From Alphaproteobacteria bacterium UBA830 (lineage in GTDB: Bacteria; Pseudomonadota; Alphaproteobacteria; MPNO01; UBA830), in NCBI GenBank assembly GCA_905181725.1, contig CAJIYX010000058.1, positions 1 through 61,267 of the forward strand: a stretch of DNA of 61,267 nucleotides. The letters are read 5' to 3'. Position 1 is the stretch's first letter, and each line of letters opens with the position of its first letter. The position numbers and the translations under genes were made by a program. Shown here in pieces: positions 9,009-16,672 of the stretch. The notes beneath the pieces were generated by a model that saw only the letters and a list, made by a program, of their open reading frames with translations, did not search any database and was not told the origin of the DNA.

Positions 9009-10112
9009 TCAGGTTATTTCTCCAGCCTCATTGCCTGGTCGCGGGTGGAGATCGGCCATTGGCACAGACAGGCCGTTGGCCTGAACGATACGGACATGGT
9101 TGCGGTTCAGGCCGCGTGGTTCATCAACGCCGCAGGAATGGGCGATAATCTCGACCTCGTGGGTGATATTGCGCCAATAGCTCGCCACGCGCTCCGACTT
9201 GTTCTCGGGTTTCAGGCCGCGTTGCAGGCGGGGATTATGTGTCGTGATGCCGGTCGGGCAGGTGTCGCGGTTGCATTTCAGCGCCTGGATACAGCCGAGC
9301 GAGAACATGAACCCGCGTGCCGAGACGACGAAATCCGCGCTGGCGCAGAGTGCCCAGCCGACCCCGGACGGCGTGATCAGCTTGCCGGAAGAAATCAGGC
9401 GGATCCGTTTGCGCAAATCATGCCGTGTCAGGATATCGTCGACCATGGGCAGGGATTCCCGGAGCACAAGTCCGACATTGTCCATCAGCGGCATGGGCGC
9501 CGCCCCTGTGCCGCCGTCGCCACTATCGACCGTGATGAAGTCGGGTGCGGATTCCTTGCCGCGTTCGTGAATTTTCGTGCACAGCACATCGAGCCAGCCA
9601 TAGGCCCCGACGACAAACTTTATGCCCACGGGCTTGCCGATGACATCGCGGATCTGTTTGATCATCGTGAGCAGATAGTCGACCGAGTTTATTTCCGGAT
9701 GGCGGTTTGGCGAAATAGATGCCTCACCTTCCGGAATACCGCGAATGGCGGCAATTTCGGCACTGACCTTGTCGGCGGGCAGTATGCCGCCCTTGCCCGG
9801 CTTCGCACCCTGGCTCAGCTTGATCTCGAACATCCGGACCTAGCCGTGGGCTGCGACCTCCGGCAGTTCTTCCCGGTCCATCGCAAAGAAATACTGACGA
9901 AAGAATTCCCCCAGGGCCATAAACACATAGCGGAACCGCCCGACTACCGGATAGTTTCGGCGGATCGCATCGCTGGTCTGGGAGATGTCGATCACGAATA
10001 GGACAATAACGACCAGGGCACTCAGCCCCACCGCGAAGATGAACAGCGTGGTCAGCCAGCTGATCCCGGTGAGCGTCACCTCGCTGATCAGTGAAATTTC
10101 TTCCATCAACAT
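9009..10112 (-). pseudogene. Broken FMN-binding glutamate synthase-family gene (internal deletion plus in-frame amber stop)
   Basis: Two open segments share one reading frame, separated only by a TAG at 9840-9842. The upstream one (10112 to 9840) encodes a membrane-anchored N-terminus with a hydrophobic segment and RRNYPVVGRFRYVFMALGEF...RQYFFAMDREELP, typical of the start of GltB-like FMN-binding proteins. The downstream one (VRMFEIKLSQGAKPGKGG onward) encodes the rest of the barrel, including VDSGDGGTGAAP, SARGFMFSLGCIQALKC and CPTGITTH. The family normally has roughly 120-140 residues between ELP and FEIKLSQG, including early FMN-barrel strands; here they are missing. The gene has therefore lost an internal piece and carries a stop at the junction. 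The two halves together make about 365 residues, against roughly 500-540 in family members (length recalled). The open antisense frame across it is a shadow. Confidence 0.85.
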
Positions 10113-10304
10113 TGTTTTTTCCTTGAATCTTTCAGGCGACTTCCCGGGAGGTCAGACCGTGTCCGATGTAAATCTCCACGGCGAGCCTGACGCATAAATG
10201 CTTCTACCTTCTATATCGGGTGGCGTCGTGCTTTCCCTGAGTGGCTGACGAATTTGTTACCGGTAAGTGGCGTTATCTGTGATGGGACCGGCCATAGACT
10301 GCCA

Positions 10305-10333
10305 TTGACACTCCCCGACCCGCGGTTTTAGCT
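10305..10333 (+). promoter_or_regulatory. Candidate sigma-70 promoter for the amidohydrolase gene
   Basis: A perfect -35 hexamer TTGACA (10305-10310) is followed by a 17-base spacer and a weak -10 (TTAGCT, 10328-10333), about 40 bases before the ATG. The -35 is convincing and the -10 is not, so this is only a candidate. The rest of 10113-10371 holds no gene that I can support. Confidence 0.35.
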
Positions 10334-10371
10334 CTCTATCAAAATCAACCGAACAAAATCGGGAGGAAACG

Positions 10372-11442
10372 ATGGCAGTCAACGGGTTTGAGGTTTTTGA
10401 CGGCGACGGGCATGTGCTCGAAAATGACGATGAGATCGCCGAATATTTCGAAGGCGATTTCGCCAACCTCCAGCGCTTCAAGACCTTCGGCGTGTGGCCG
10501 AGCCTCGATGGCTGGGCGCGCGGGTTTATCATGGCATCGAACGATGGCGAGCCGCGCCGTTACACCCATACCGACGCCAAGGTCTGGGGCGAGATGCTTG
10601 AAATCATCGGCGCGAAAGGCACCGTGCTGTATCCCACGGCCGGTCTTGCCGCCGGGCTGATCTCGGACCCGAAATGGGCGGTCGAGACGATCAAGGCCTA
10701 TAACAACTGGCTCGAAGATCGCTACACCTCGAAGGATGAGCGCCTCTACGGTGCCGGAATTGTCCCGGTGCAGGACCCGGAAGCGGCGGCGATAGAGATC
10801 GCGCGCTGTGCCACCGAGCGTGTGCGGTTCCCGGCGATGATGCTGCCGTCGCAGACATATCTTGGCAAAACATACGGCGATGAATTTTTCTGGCCGATTT
10901 TCGAGGCGGCGGAAAAACACAATATGCCGCTCGCGATACATGGCGGGCCGAGCCGCGGCATGGGGTTCGACCATTTCCGTGAATTCGTGAAGGTGCACAC
11001 GCTGGAACATCCGTTCCCGCTGATGATGCAGCTCACCGATATCGTGTTCTCAGGGGTGTGGGATGCGTTCCCCAAGCTCAAGATAGCCTTCCTCGAAGGT
11101 GGCGCGACCTGGGTGCCGTTCATGATGGACCGGATGGATTATGAGTACGATTCCGTGTTCGGCGCGGCGAGCCGACAGAAACTGAAAAAGCGGCCATCGG
11201 ATTATCTGCGCGAAGGCGACAATTTCTGGGTGGCGATGGAACTGGGGGAGGCGAACCTCAAATACACCATCGATGCCATCGGCCCCGACCGCATCCTCTA
11301 TGCGTCAGACTATCCGCATGAGCCGACCGAGGACGATCTGACGAGCGAACTGCCGGACTTTCTCGAAACCAGTGACTTCTCAGACGAGATCAAGCGCAAG
11401 CTGGTCCATGACAACATGATCAGTTTTTACAATCTGGGCTGA
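10372..11442 (+). CDS. Amidohydrolase family 2 (ACMSD-like) metal-dependent hydrolase/decarboxylase
   Basis: The 356-residue TIM-barrel protein shows the amidohydrolase-2 pattern. It has a short N-terminal motif DGDGH (residues 10-14, in place of HxH), the barrel histidine H190 in LAIHGGPSRG, the acidic LEGGATWVP around E242, and the metal-ligand Asp D313 in ASDYPHEP. Members include ACMSD, gamma-resorcylate decarboxylase and many uncharacterised hydrolases, and the exact reaction cannot be assigned. GGGAGGAAACG directly upstream supports the ATG. It is a single gene with its own candidate promoter and a terminator hairpin. Confidence 0.85.
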   Translation: MAVNGFEVFDGDGHVLENDDEIAEYFEGDFANLQRFKTFGVWPSLDGWARGFIMASNDGEPRRYTHTDAKVWGEMLEIIGAKGTVLYPTAGLAAGLISDPKWAVETIKAYNNWLEDRYTSKDERLYGAGIVPVQDPEAAAIEIARCATERVRFPAMMLPSQTYLGKTYGDEFFWPIFEAAEKHNMPLAIHGGPSRGMGFDHFREFVKVHTLEHPFPLMMQLTDIVFSGVWDAFPKLKIAFLEGGATWVPFMMDRMDYEYDSVFGAASRQKLKKRPSDYLREGDNFWVAMELGEANLKYTIDAIGPDRILYASDYPHEPTEDDLTSELPDFLETSDFSDEIKRKLVHDNMISFYNLG

Positions 11443-11481
11443 TGCGGCGGGAGCCGCGCCGAAAATAGGAAAGAAAACAGA

Positions 11482-11513
11482 AAAAGGGACGAACCAGCTG
11501 GTCCGTCCCTTTT
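11482..11513. terminator. Bidirectional terminator hairpin between convergent genes
   Basis: AAAAGGGACG pairs with CGTCCCTTTT as a 10-bp stem. The loop contains a further ACCAGCTGGT palindrome that can extend the stem. The A-run and T-run at the two ends suit termination from both directions, between the amidohydrolase gene and the minus-strand small secreted protein gene. Confidence 0.8.
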
Positions 11514-11571
11514 CCAGAACCGGTCAGACCGCGCCTGGGGGAAAGCGGGGTCGGTGACGGCAAATAGTCGA

Positions 11572-11769
11572 TCAGTCGATCCGCGCAGAGATTTCTGTCT
11601 CGGTGAAAGCACCTGAAGGCGCAGCGCTGGTCTGTACGTATTCAGGTGCAATCCCGGATGCCATCATCTCTGTGCCCCGGTCCACCCCGGCGGCGGCGGC
11701 CGCCCCAAATAGGGTGATCGTGCCAAGGGCAGCGAGGGTAAGTCTGATCGTGGTTCCTGAGCGTTTCAT
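11572..11769 (-). CDS. Small secreted protein of unknown function
   Basis: This 65-residue product begins with a clear signal peptide: basic MKRSGTTIR, then a hydrophobic LTLAALGTITLFG core, then an AAAAAG cleavage region. About 38 residues of mature peptide remain, with no cysteines and no motif I recognise. An AGGA lies 8-12 bases upstream of the ATG. A perfect CRP-type palindrome sits about 105 bases upstream, which supports a regulated gene. The product is probably periplasmic. Confidence 0.55.
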   Translation of the reverse strand: MKRSGTTIRLTLAALGTITLFGAAAAAGVDRGTEMMASGIAPEYVQTSAAPSGAFTETEISARID

Positions 11770-11873
11770 AATCTTTGTCCTGACGGCCCGGTCGCCGCCC
11801 TGTCATTCCATCCGGTGCTGTTAAACATGTGGGGTGCTGCGTACCGGTTTAAAGGCTGGAAATAGGGCAATTG

Positions 11874-11889
11874 TGTGACATGGGTCACA
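11874..11889. promoter_or_regulatory. CRP/FNR-family binding-site palindrome
   Basis: TGTGACATGGGTCACA is a perfect 16-base inverted repeat that matches the CRP half-site rule TGTGA-N6-TCACA. It lies in the 201-base gap upstream of the small secreted protein gene and downstream of the PPP-fold gene, both on the minus strand, so the secreted protein is the likely target. That a CRP-superfamily regulator acts here is inference. Confidence 0.55.
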
Positions 11890-11970
11890 TGAGCTTGCGC
11901 GGAGACGGGAGAGCTTTGCAGAGAGTGGGGCGGGAAAATCGGGGCTGTAATTACCGTCGGGATTACGGTG

Positions 11971-12795
11971 TCAGACAGACAGGCTTTCGACCGGTTCCTG
12001 GCCCGGTGTGATCGCTGCGGCATGCAGCGTGCCGCCAAAGCCGCATCCGCCGTCGATGCTCAGGGTAAATTCGGTCTCGACGACGCCGCGGTGCTCGGGG
12101 TCGAGACCGCGCACCACGCGTTCGGTGCCGAAAAAGGCCGCGGTCATTCCCTCGAACCCCGCCGTGTTCCACCACAGAGAATCACCCTGTGCATCCAGCG
12201 GGCGCGCCGGGTCCAGCCCGGCATGGACGAAGACCAGCGCCCCGTCCGCCGTATAGGCGGCATGTTTCAGCGATGACAGGAATTCGCGGTGGCCGGGCGC
12301 TGCGTTCAGCCCGGCCCGCAGGCTCTGGGTCCAGCGCGTCACCGCCACGGCGCCCTGGGCGGTTGCAACCTCGCCGTCGCGCGCATTGCCGCCATAGGCC
12401 TCGATCGTCGGGCCGGCGCCCTGGTCCACCATCCAGTGCAGCACGTCGCGTGGGTTCACCGCGAATTGCAGTTCCAGCAGTTTATGCAGCATTTCCTCCT
12501 GTCGACCGCGCAGGATGGCGTAGTCGCCGATGCAGTTGCCCGGAATGCTCAGGAATTCTCGCCGAAACCGCAAAACCTCGTCCACGGTTTCACGCACCGC
12601 GTCGCCGCGCCCCATGACATTGCCGAGATAGACCAGTTTGTCGCCCACCCGCAGTTCCGGCTCCAACAGGTCGTGAAGGGCGCGCAGCTTTGCGACTTCG
12701 CCCCGGATCGCGCCGATGGCCCAGACGCGGCAGGGCGTTGGAAACCGGGCTATAGGGCCGGAATTGGCGTTAGGAGACGGGGTCGGCGTGCTCAT
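11971..12795 (-). CDS. PPP-type metallophosphatase-fold protein with altered catalytic motifs (predicted pseudoenzyme)
   Basis: The 274-residue protein follows the layout of bacterial serine/threonine (PrpA/ApaH-like) phosphatases, but the metal-binding signatures are changed. GDxHG is GAIRG (28-32, so D to A and H to R). GDxxDRG is GNVMGRG (58-64, both Asp lost). GNHE is GRQE (97-100, N to R and H to Q). The late histidine in VFVHAGLD (H191), the FEG/FFGT segment and IDGGCGFGG are kept. The frame is intact, so this looks like a maintained non-catalytic relative rather than a recent pseudogene. Binding of a phosphoprotein or nucleotide is possible but unproven. It is a lone gene, divergent from ffh. 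Confidence 0.75.
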   Translation of the reverse strand: MSTPTPSPNANSGPIARFPTPCRVWAIGAIRGEVAKLRALHDLLEPELRVGDKLVYLGNVMGRGDAVRETVDEVLRFRREFLSIPGNCIGDYAILRGRQEEMLHKLLELQFAVNPRDVLHWMVDQGAGPTIEAYGGNARDGEVATAQGAVAVTRWTQSLRAGLNAAPGHREFLSSLKHAAYTADGALVFVHAGLDPARPLDAQGDSLWWNTAGFEGMTAAFFGTERVVRGLDPEHRGVVETEFTLSIDGGCGFGGTLHAAAITPGQEPVESLSV

Positions 12796-13010
12796 CCGCG
12801 GACCTTAGTGGAACCGGCGCGAATCGCCCTACTGTGAGATCCGCAGAATTGCTTGACCTTACGGCCAAACCCTCCTAATTTCCGCCCCGCCCAAGACAGA
12901 ATCAGTCTTCCAACGCTTACGGGTGTTCGTCAGTCCGCGCAGATGCGCTCACTGGCGCTTTTTGCGTTGAGCGGTTTTTGACGTGATTTTCGATGTGGTT
13001 TTGTCGCTGG

Positions 13011-13058
13011 GCAGCGACTTTTGTTTGCGGTGACTTTTGTTTGCGGTGATTTTTGTTT
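13011..13058 (+). repeat. Three tandem 16-bp repeats upstream of ffh
   Basis: Units at 13011-13026, 13027-13042 and 13043-13058 read GCAGCGACTTTTGTTT, GCGGTGACTTTTGTTT and GCGGTGATTTTTGTTT. More degenerate T-rich copies seem to precede them from about 12960. The array ends 27 bases before the ffh start, so it lies in the promoter or 5' untranslated region. No coding role is apparent. Confidence 0.8.
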
Positions 13059-13085
13059 AACGACTGAACGGAGTGCTTTGCGCAC

Positions 13086-14462
13086 ATGTTCGACGGGCTG
13101 ACAGATCGTTTTGGCGAGATATTCGACCGGCTGAAGAAGCGCGGCGCATTATCTGAGGCCGATGTTACGGCGGCGATGCGGGAAATCCGCGTTGCGCTGC
13201 TGGAAGCCGATGTCGCGCTGCCTGTGGTCAAGGATTTCATCGACGGCGTACGCGAACGTGCGATCGGCGGAGAAGTGCTGCGCTCGGTCACGCCGGGTCA
13301 GCAGATCGTCAAGATCGTCAATGACTACCTGACTGAAATGCTCGGGCCCGAAAGCGAAGAATTCGAGGTTCGCGCCGCCGCCCCGGCCGCCGTGATGATG
13401 GTCGGCCTGCAGGGCTCCGGCAAGACGACGACATCGGCCAAGATCGCCAAGCGCATTCAGGAACGCCAGTTCAAGAAGGTTCTGATGGCGTCGCTCGACG
13501 TGCGCCGCCCGGCTGCCCAGCAGCAGCTTGAAATACTCGGCAAGCAGGCAAATGTGGCGACGCTTGAAATTGTGCCGTTCCAGACGCCACGCATGATCGC
13601 CGACCGGGCGATGGATACCGCGAAGAAGGAAGGCTACGACGTCGTCATCCTGGATACCGCGGGCCGTCTGCATGTCGATGATGAACTGATGGCCGAGGTC
13701 GCGGATGTCCGCGACGGCGCGCGTCCGGCGGAAATTCTGCTGGTCGCCGACGCCATGACTGGCCAGGACGCGGTCAATGTCGCGCAGTCGTTCAATGAAA
13801 AACTGACCCTGACGGGTATCGTGCTGACCCGCGTTGATGGCGATGCGCGCGGCGGTGCGGCGCTCTCGATGAAAGCGGTGACCGGCACGCCGATCCGCCT
13901 GCTGGGTACCGGCGAAAAGCTTGAAGCGCTGGAAACCTTCCACCCGGACCGTATCGCGTCACGCATTCTTGGCATGGGCGACGTTGTCAGCCTGGTCGAA
14001 AAAGCGTCCGAACTGGTCGAGCAGGACGAGGCCGAGCGCCTCGTCAAGAAGATGGAATCGGGCCGCTTCGATCTCGATGATTTCGCGTCCCAGCTCCGTC
14101 AGCTCCGCAAGATGGGCGGGCTGAACGGTATCATGGGCATGCTGCCGGGCGTCAAGAAGGCCCAGGCCCAGATGGCCGCCGCCAATATCGACGACAAGAT
14201 GGTCATCCACCAGGAAGCGATTATCGGCTCGATGACGGTAACGGAACGCAAAAAGCCCGACCTGATCAAGGCGTCGCGCAAGCGGCGCATCGCGTCGGGC
14301 TCCGGCACCACCGTCCAGGACGTCAACAAGGTCCTGAAGCAGTATCAGGAAATGACGCGGATGATGAAGAAGATGAAAAAGATGGGGAAAAAGGGGCTCA
14401 TGCGCTCCGGCCTCCCCGGAATGATGCCCCCCGGCATGCCGCCGGGACCCGGAATGCGATAG
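13086..14462 (+). CDS. ffh: Signal recognition particle protein Ffh
   Basis: Ffh is the SRP GTPase that binds signal sequences and 4.5S RNA. The N domain (1-90) leads into the GTPase with GLQGSGKTT (107-115), the DVRRPAAQQQLE insertion, DTAGRLHVDDEL and the TRVDGDARGG motif. The C-terminal methionine-rich M domain (about 330-458) includes GSGTTVQDVNKVLKQ, many Met and Lys residues, and a Pro/Gly/Met-rich end. Length 458 is normal. It precedes the rpsP-rimM-trmD-rplS operon, a common proteobacterial order, with a parS site in the gap. Confidence 0.98.
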   Translation: MFDGLTDRFGEIFDRLKKRGALSEADVTAAMREIRVALLEADVALPVVKDFIDGVRERAIGGEVLRSVTPGQQIVKIVNDYLTEMLGPESEEFEVRAAAPAAVMMVGLQGSGKTTTSAKIAKRIQERQFKKVLMASLDVRRPAAQQQLEILGKQANVATLEIVPFQTPRMIADRAMDTAKKEGYDVVILDTAGRLHVDDELMAEVADVRDGARPAEILLVADAMTGQDAVNVAQSFNEKLTLTGIVLTRVDGDARGGAALSMKAVTGTPIRLLGTGEKLEALETFHPDRIASRILGMGDVVSLVEKASELVEQDEAERLVKKMESGRFDLDDFASQLRQLRKMGGLNGIMGMLPGVKKAQAQMAAANIDDKMVIHQEAIIGSMTVTERKKPDLIKASRKRRIASGSGTTVQDVNKVLKQYQEMTRMMKKMKKMGKKGLMRSGLPGMMPPGMPPGPGMR

Positions 14463-14532
14463 GGGACTGAAATAAGGGCATGAAGAAACGAAGCTTACGC
14501 TAACGAACGGAATTTATTTATCTTATCAATGA

Positions 14533-14548
14533 TGTTTCACGTGAAACA
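14533..14548. other. parS: parS centromere site (ParB-binding)
   Basis: TGTTTCACGTGAAACA is a perfect 16-base palindrome and an exact match to the bacterial parS consensus TGTTNCACGTGAAACA recognised by chromosomal ParB. The symmetry extends one base each side (14532-14549). It lies in the 115-base ffh-rpsP gap, about 30 bases before the rpsP start. parS sites cluster near oriC, so this suggests the window is origin-proximal. I found no other full match in the window by eye. parAB genes are not present here. Confidence 0.92.
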
Positions 14549-14577
14549 TTGCGATCAAATGGAGGGTTTAGAACCTA

Positions 14578-15177
14578 ATGTCGCTAAAACTCAGACTATC
14601 CCGGGGCGGTGCGAAGAAGCGTCCCTATTATCGAATCGTTGTTGCCGATTCCCGCATGCCGCGCGATGGCCGCTATATTGAACGTGTCGGCACCTATAAC
14701 CCGATGCTGCCGCAGGAACATCCCGACCGTATCAAGCTCGATAGTGACCGGATCAAGCATTGGCTCGGTGTCGGCGCTCAGCCGTCCGACCGTGTTGCCC
14801 GTTTCCTGGGCCAGGCCGAAATCATCCCGATGCCGGCCATTAGCACAACGCCCAAGAAGAGCGCCCCGCGCGCCAAGACGGTTGAGCGTATGAAAGAAGC
14901 CGAAGCTGCTGCCGCAGCGAAGGCCGAAGCCGATGCGGCTGCTGCCGAGCAGGCTGCTGCGGAAGCTGCTGAAGCAGCAGCGGCCCCCGCCCCCGCTGAA
15001 GAGGCCCCCGCTGAAGAAGCTGCGGCCGAAGAAGCGCCAGCTGAGGAAGCTGCTGCAGAAGAGGCCCCGGCTGAAGAAGCTGCAGCCGAAGAAGCGCCTG
15101 CGGCAGAAGCTCCCGCTGAGGAAGTGCCTGCCGAGGAAGCTGCTGCAGAAGGCGGCGAAGAAGAGAAGAAGGAGTAG
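14578..15177 (+). CDS. rpsP: 30S ribosomal protein S16 with long acidic Ala/Glu-rich C-terminal extension
   Basis: Residues 1-85 are a standard S16, a small-subunit assembly protein ([29 protein letters not shown] is the conserved start). The protein continues to 199 residues, more than twice the usual length. Residues 105-140 are Ala/Glu-rich, and 141-190 are five copies of a 10-residue unit [10 protein letters not shown], ending in EGGEEEKKE. Some length variation in the S16 tail is known in alphaproteobacteria; a tail this repetitive is striking. GGAGGG lies about 10 bases upstream of the ATG. First gene of rpsP-rimM-trmD-rplS, directly after the parS site. Confidence 0.96.
   Translation: MSLKLRLSRGGAKKRPYYRIVVADSRMPRDGRYIERVGTYNPMLPQEHPDRIKLDSDRIKHWLGVGAQPSDRVARFLGQAEIIPMPAISTTPKKSAPRAKTVERMKEAEAAAAAKAEADAAAAEQAAAEAAEAAAAPAPAEEAPAEEAAAEEAPAEEAAAEEAPAEEAAAEEAPAAEAPAEEVPAEEAAAEGGEEEKKE
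14998..15147 (+). repeat. Five tandem 30-bp repeats encoding the S16 tail
   Basis: Five consecutive 30-base units encode [10 protein letters not shown] (three exact peptide copies, residues 141-170), then [10 protein letters not shown] and [10 protein letters not shown]. The codons vary between copies (GAA/GAG, GCC/GCG/GCT) although the peptide is kept. This argues for some selection on the protein rather than a very recent DNA expansion. Confidence 0.85.
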
Positions 15178-15245
15178 GTCTCACGGCCAACAAGTCGGGC
15201 AACACCTCGGGCAGCAAGTCGCGCGGCACAGCGTCGTCGGCAGTC

Positions 15246-15914
15246 GTGTCATCGGCACAGGTTCCGGGCGCGGCGGATCGCGATCGGGTCTGTGTCGGGG
15301 CCATTGCAGGTGCGCAGGGCGTCCGGGGTGCGGTAAGGATCAAACCCTTTACCGATGCGCCGGAAGACGTGGCGGCCTACGGTCCGGTCTCGGACGAGGC
15401 GGAGAACCGCCGGTTCGAAATCGATATCCTCGAAGTGCGCGGCGGCATGGTGATCGCCGCGCTCGACGGGGTCGGGGACCGGAATGCGGCGGAGGCTATG
15501 AAGGGCCTTAGGCTCTATGTGGCGCGCGCGGTGCTGCCGGAGGCTGATGACGACGAATTCTACCATGCCGATCTTCTCGGGTTGAAGGTCGTGATGGCGG
15601 AAGGCGGGGCCGAGGTCGGCACTGTGCGGGCAATAATTCCCGCCGGGGCGACCGAGGTGCTGGAGATCGACCGGGGCCCTGGTCAGCACACGCAGCTGGT
15701 GCCATTTACGCGGGAAGCGGTACCGAAGATCGATATCAAGGCCGGCTGGCTGAGTATCGATCCGCCCGGTGAGACAGAGGCCGAGACCGAAGAAGAGCGA
15801 CCCGAAGACGACGTAGCTGGCGATGAGCGACAAGACGCAGATCGACAAGACGCAGATCGACAAGACACGGAACGACAAGACACGGAACGAACAGATAACG
15901 CTGAAGACGAATGA
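15246..15914 (+). CDS. rimM: Ribosome maturation factor RimM with acidic repeat tail
   Basis: RimM assists late assembly of the 30S head and binds S19. Residues 14-170 cover the two beta-barrel domains (VCVGAIAGAQGVRGAVRIKPF at the start, PRC-like YHADLLGLKV at about 106-115, and a KIDIKAGWLSIDPP end). Residues 175-222 form an Asp/Glu/Gln-rich tail with a 5-residue repeat RQD[AT][DE]. The start is unsure. The GTG at 15246 has no visible Shine-Dalgarno. The frame stays open upstream to the rpsP stop, where an ACG follows an AAGGAG at a workable distance. It sits between rpsP and trmD. Confidence 0.93.
   Translation: MSSAQVPGAADRDRVCVGAIAGAQGVRGAVRIKPFTDAPEDVAAYGPVSDEAENRRFEIDILEVRGGMVIAALDGVGDRNAAEAMKGLRLYVARAVLPEADDDEFYHADLLGLKVVMAEGGAEVGTVRAIIPAGATEVLEIDRGPGQHTQLVPFTREAVPKIDIKAGWLSIDPPGETEAETEEERPEDDVAGDERQDADRQDADRQDTERQDTERTDNAEDE
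15828..15887 (+). repeat. Four tandem 15-bp repeats in the rimM 3' end
   Basis: CGACAAGACGCAGAT occurs twice, followed by two copies of CGACAAGACACGGAA. They encode RQDAD-RQDAD-RQDTE-RQDTE. The near-identical DNA within each pair suggests recent slippage or unequal crossing-over. Confidence 0.85.
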
Positions 15915-15945
15915 CGTTTAAGACCAGAACGGAAAGAAAGATTAA

Positions 15946-16671
15946 GTGACCGCAACACGCGACATATGGACGGCGAAGGTGCTGACGCTGTTCCCGGAAA
16001 TGTTTCCGGGACCGCTCGCCCATTCGATTGCCGGCAAGGCGCTGGCCGATCGCCTGTGGTCGCTGGACGCGGTCAATATTCGTGACTTTGCGACCGACAA
16101 GCACAGCACCGTGGACGATACGCCGTTCGGTGGCGGACCGGGCATGGTGATGCGCGCCGATGTTATCGATGCGGCGATTGAAGATGCGGCTCTTGTGGCT
16201 GCTCCGCTGGTGTACCTCACCCCGCGAGGTGCGCCGCTGTCGCAAAACATCGCGGCCGAGCTTGCCGACGGTCCGGGTGTGACGCTGATCTGTGGGCGTT
16301 ACGAAGGCGTCGATCAGCGGGTCCTCGACGCGCGCGACGTGACAGAGATAAGCCTCGGCGATTTCGTCCTGTCGGGCGGAGAGCCTGCGGCGCTTGCCCT
16401 GCTCGATGCCTGCGTGCGGCTGCTGCCCGGCGTAATGGGCGCACAAGCGTCGCTCGAAGAAGAGAGTTTTGCCCGGGGATTGCTCGAATATCCCCATTAC
16501 ACACGGCCCGCCGAATGGTGCGGCCGCAAAGTGCCGGACGTGCTGTTGTCCGGCCATCACAGGAATATCTGTGCCTGGCGAATGGAACAGGCGGAGATGA
16601 TAACACAGGCCCGACGGCCCGACCTTTGGGATCGGTACCAAAAAGACCTGACGAACCAAAAGGAACAATGA
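15946..16671 (+). CDS. trmD: tRNA (guanine-N1)-methyltransferase TrmD
   Basis: TrmD methylates G37 of tRNAs using S-adenosylmethionine, preventing +1 frameshifting. The SPOUT-fold markers are present: [13 protein letters not shown] at the N-terminus, [11 protein letters not shown], the knot region [13 protein letters not shown] and [11 protein letters not shown], and the EYPHYTRP motif. The product has 241 residues and a GTG start at 15946 (weak GGAAAG upstream). It ends 1 base before the rplS ATG. Confidence 0.97.
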   Translation: MTATRDIWTAKVLTLFPEMFPGPLAHSIAGKALADRLWSLDAVNIRDFATDKHSTVDDTPFGGGPGMVMRADVIDAAIEDAALVAAPLVYLTPRGAPLSQNIAAELADGPGVTLICGRYEGVDQRVLDARDVTEISLGDFVLSGGEPAALALLDACVRLLPGVMGAQASLEEESFARGLLEYPHYTRPAEWCGRKVPDVLLSGHHRNICAWRMEQAEMITQARRPDLWDRYQKDLTNQKEQ

Positions 16672-16672
16672 C

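Noticed and set aside
8961..10001. Plus-strand open frame of 346 codons
   Set aside because: It is antisense to the glutamate-synthase-like pseudogene; the minus-strand reading gives recognisable family motifs and the plus-strand product does not.
12586..12602. GTTTCACG half-site
   Set aside because: Only half of a parS palindrome, within the PPP-fold gene; the other half does not match.
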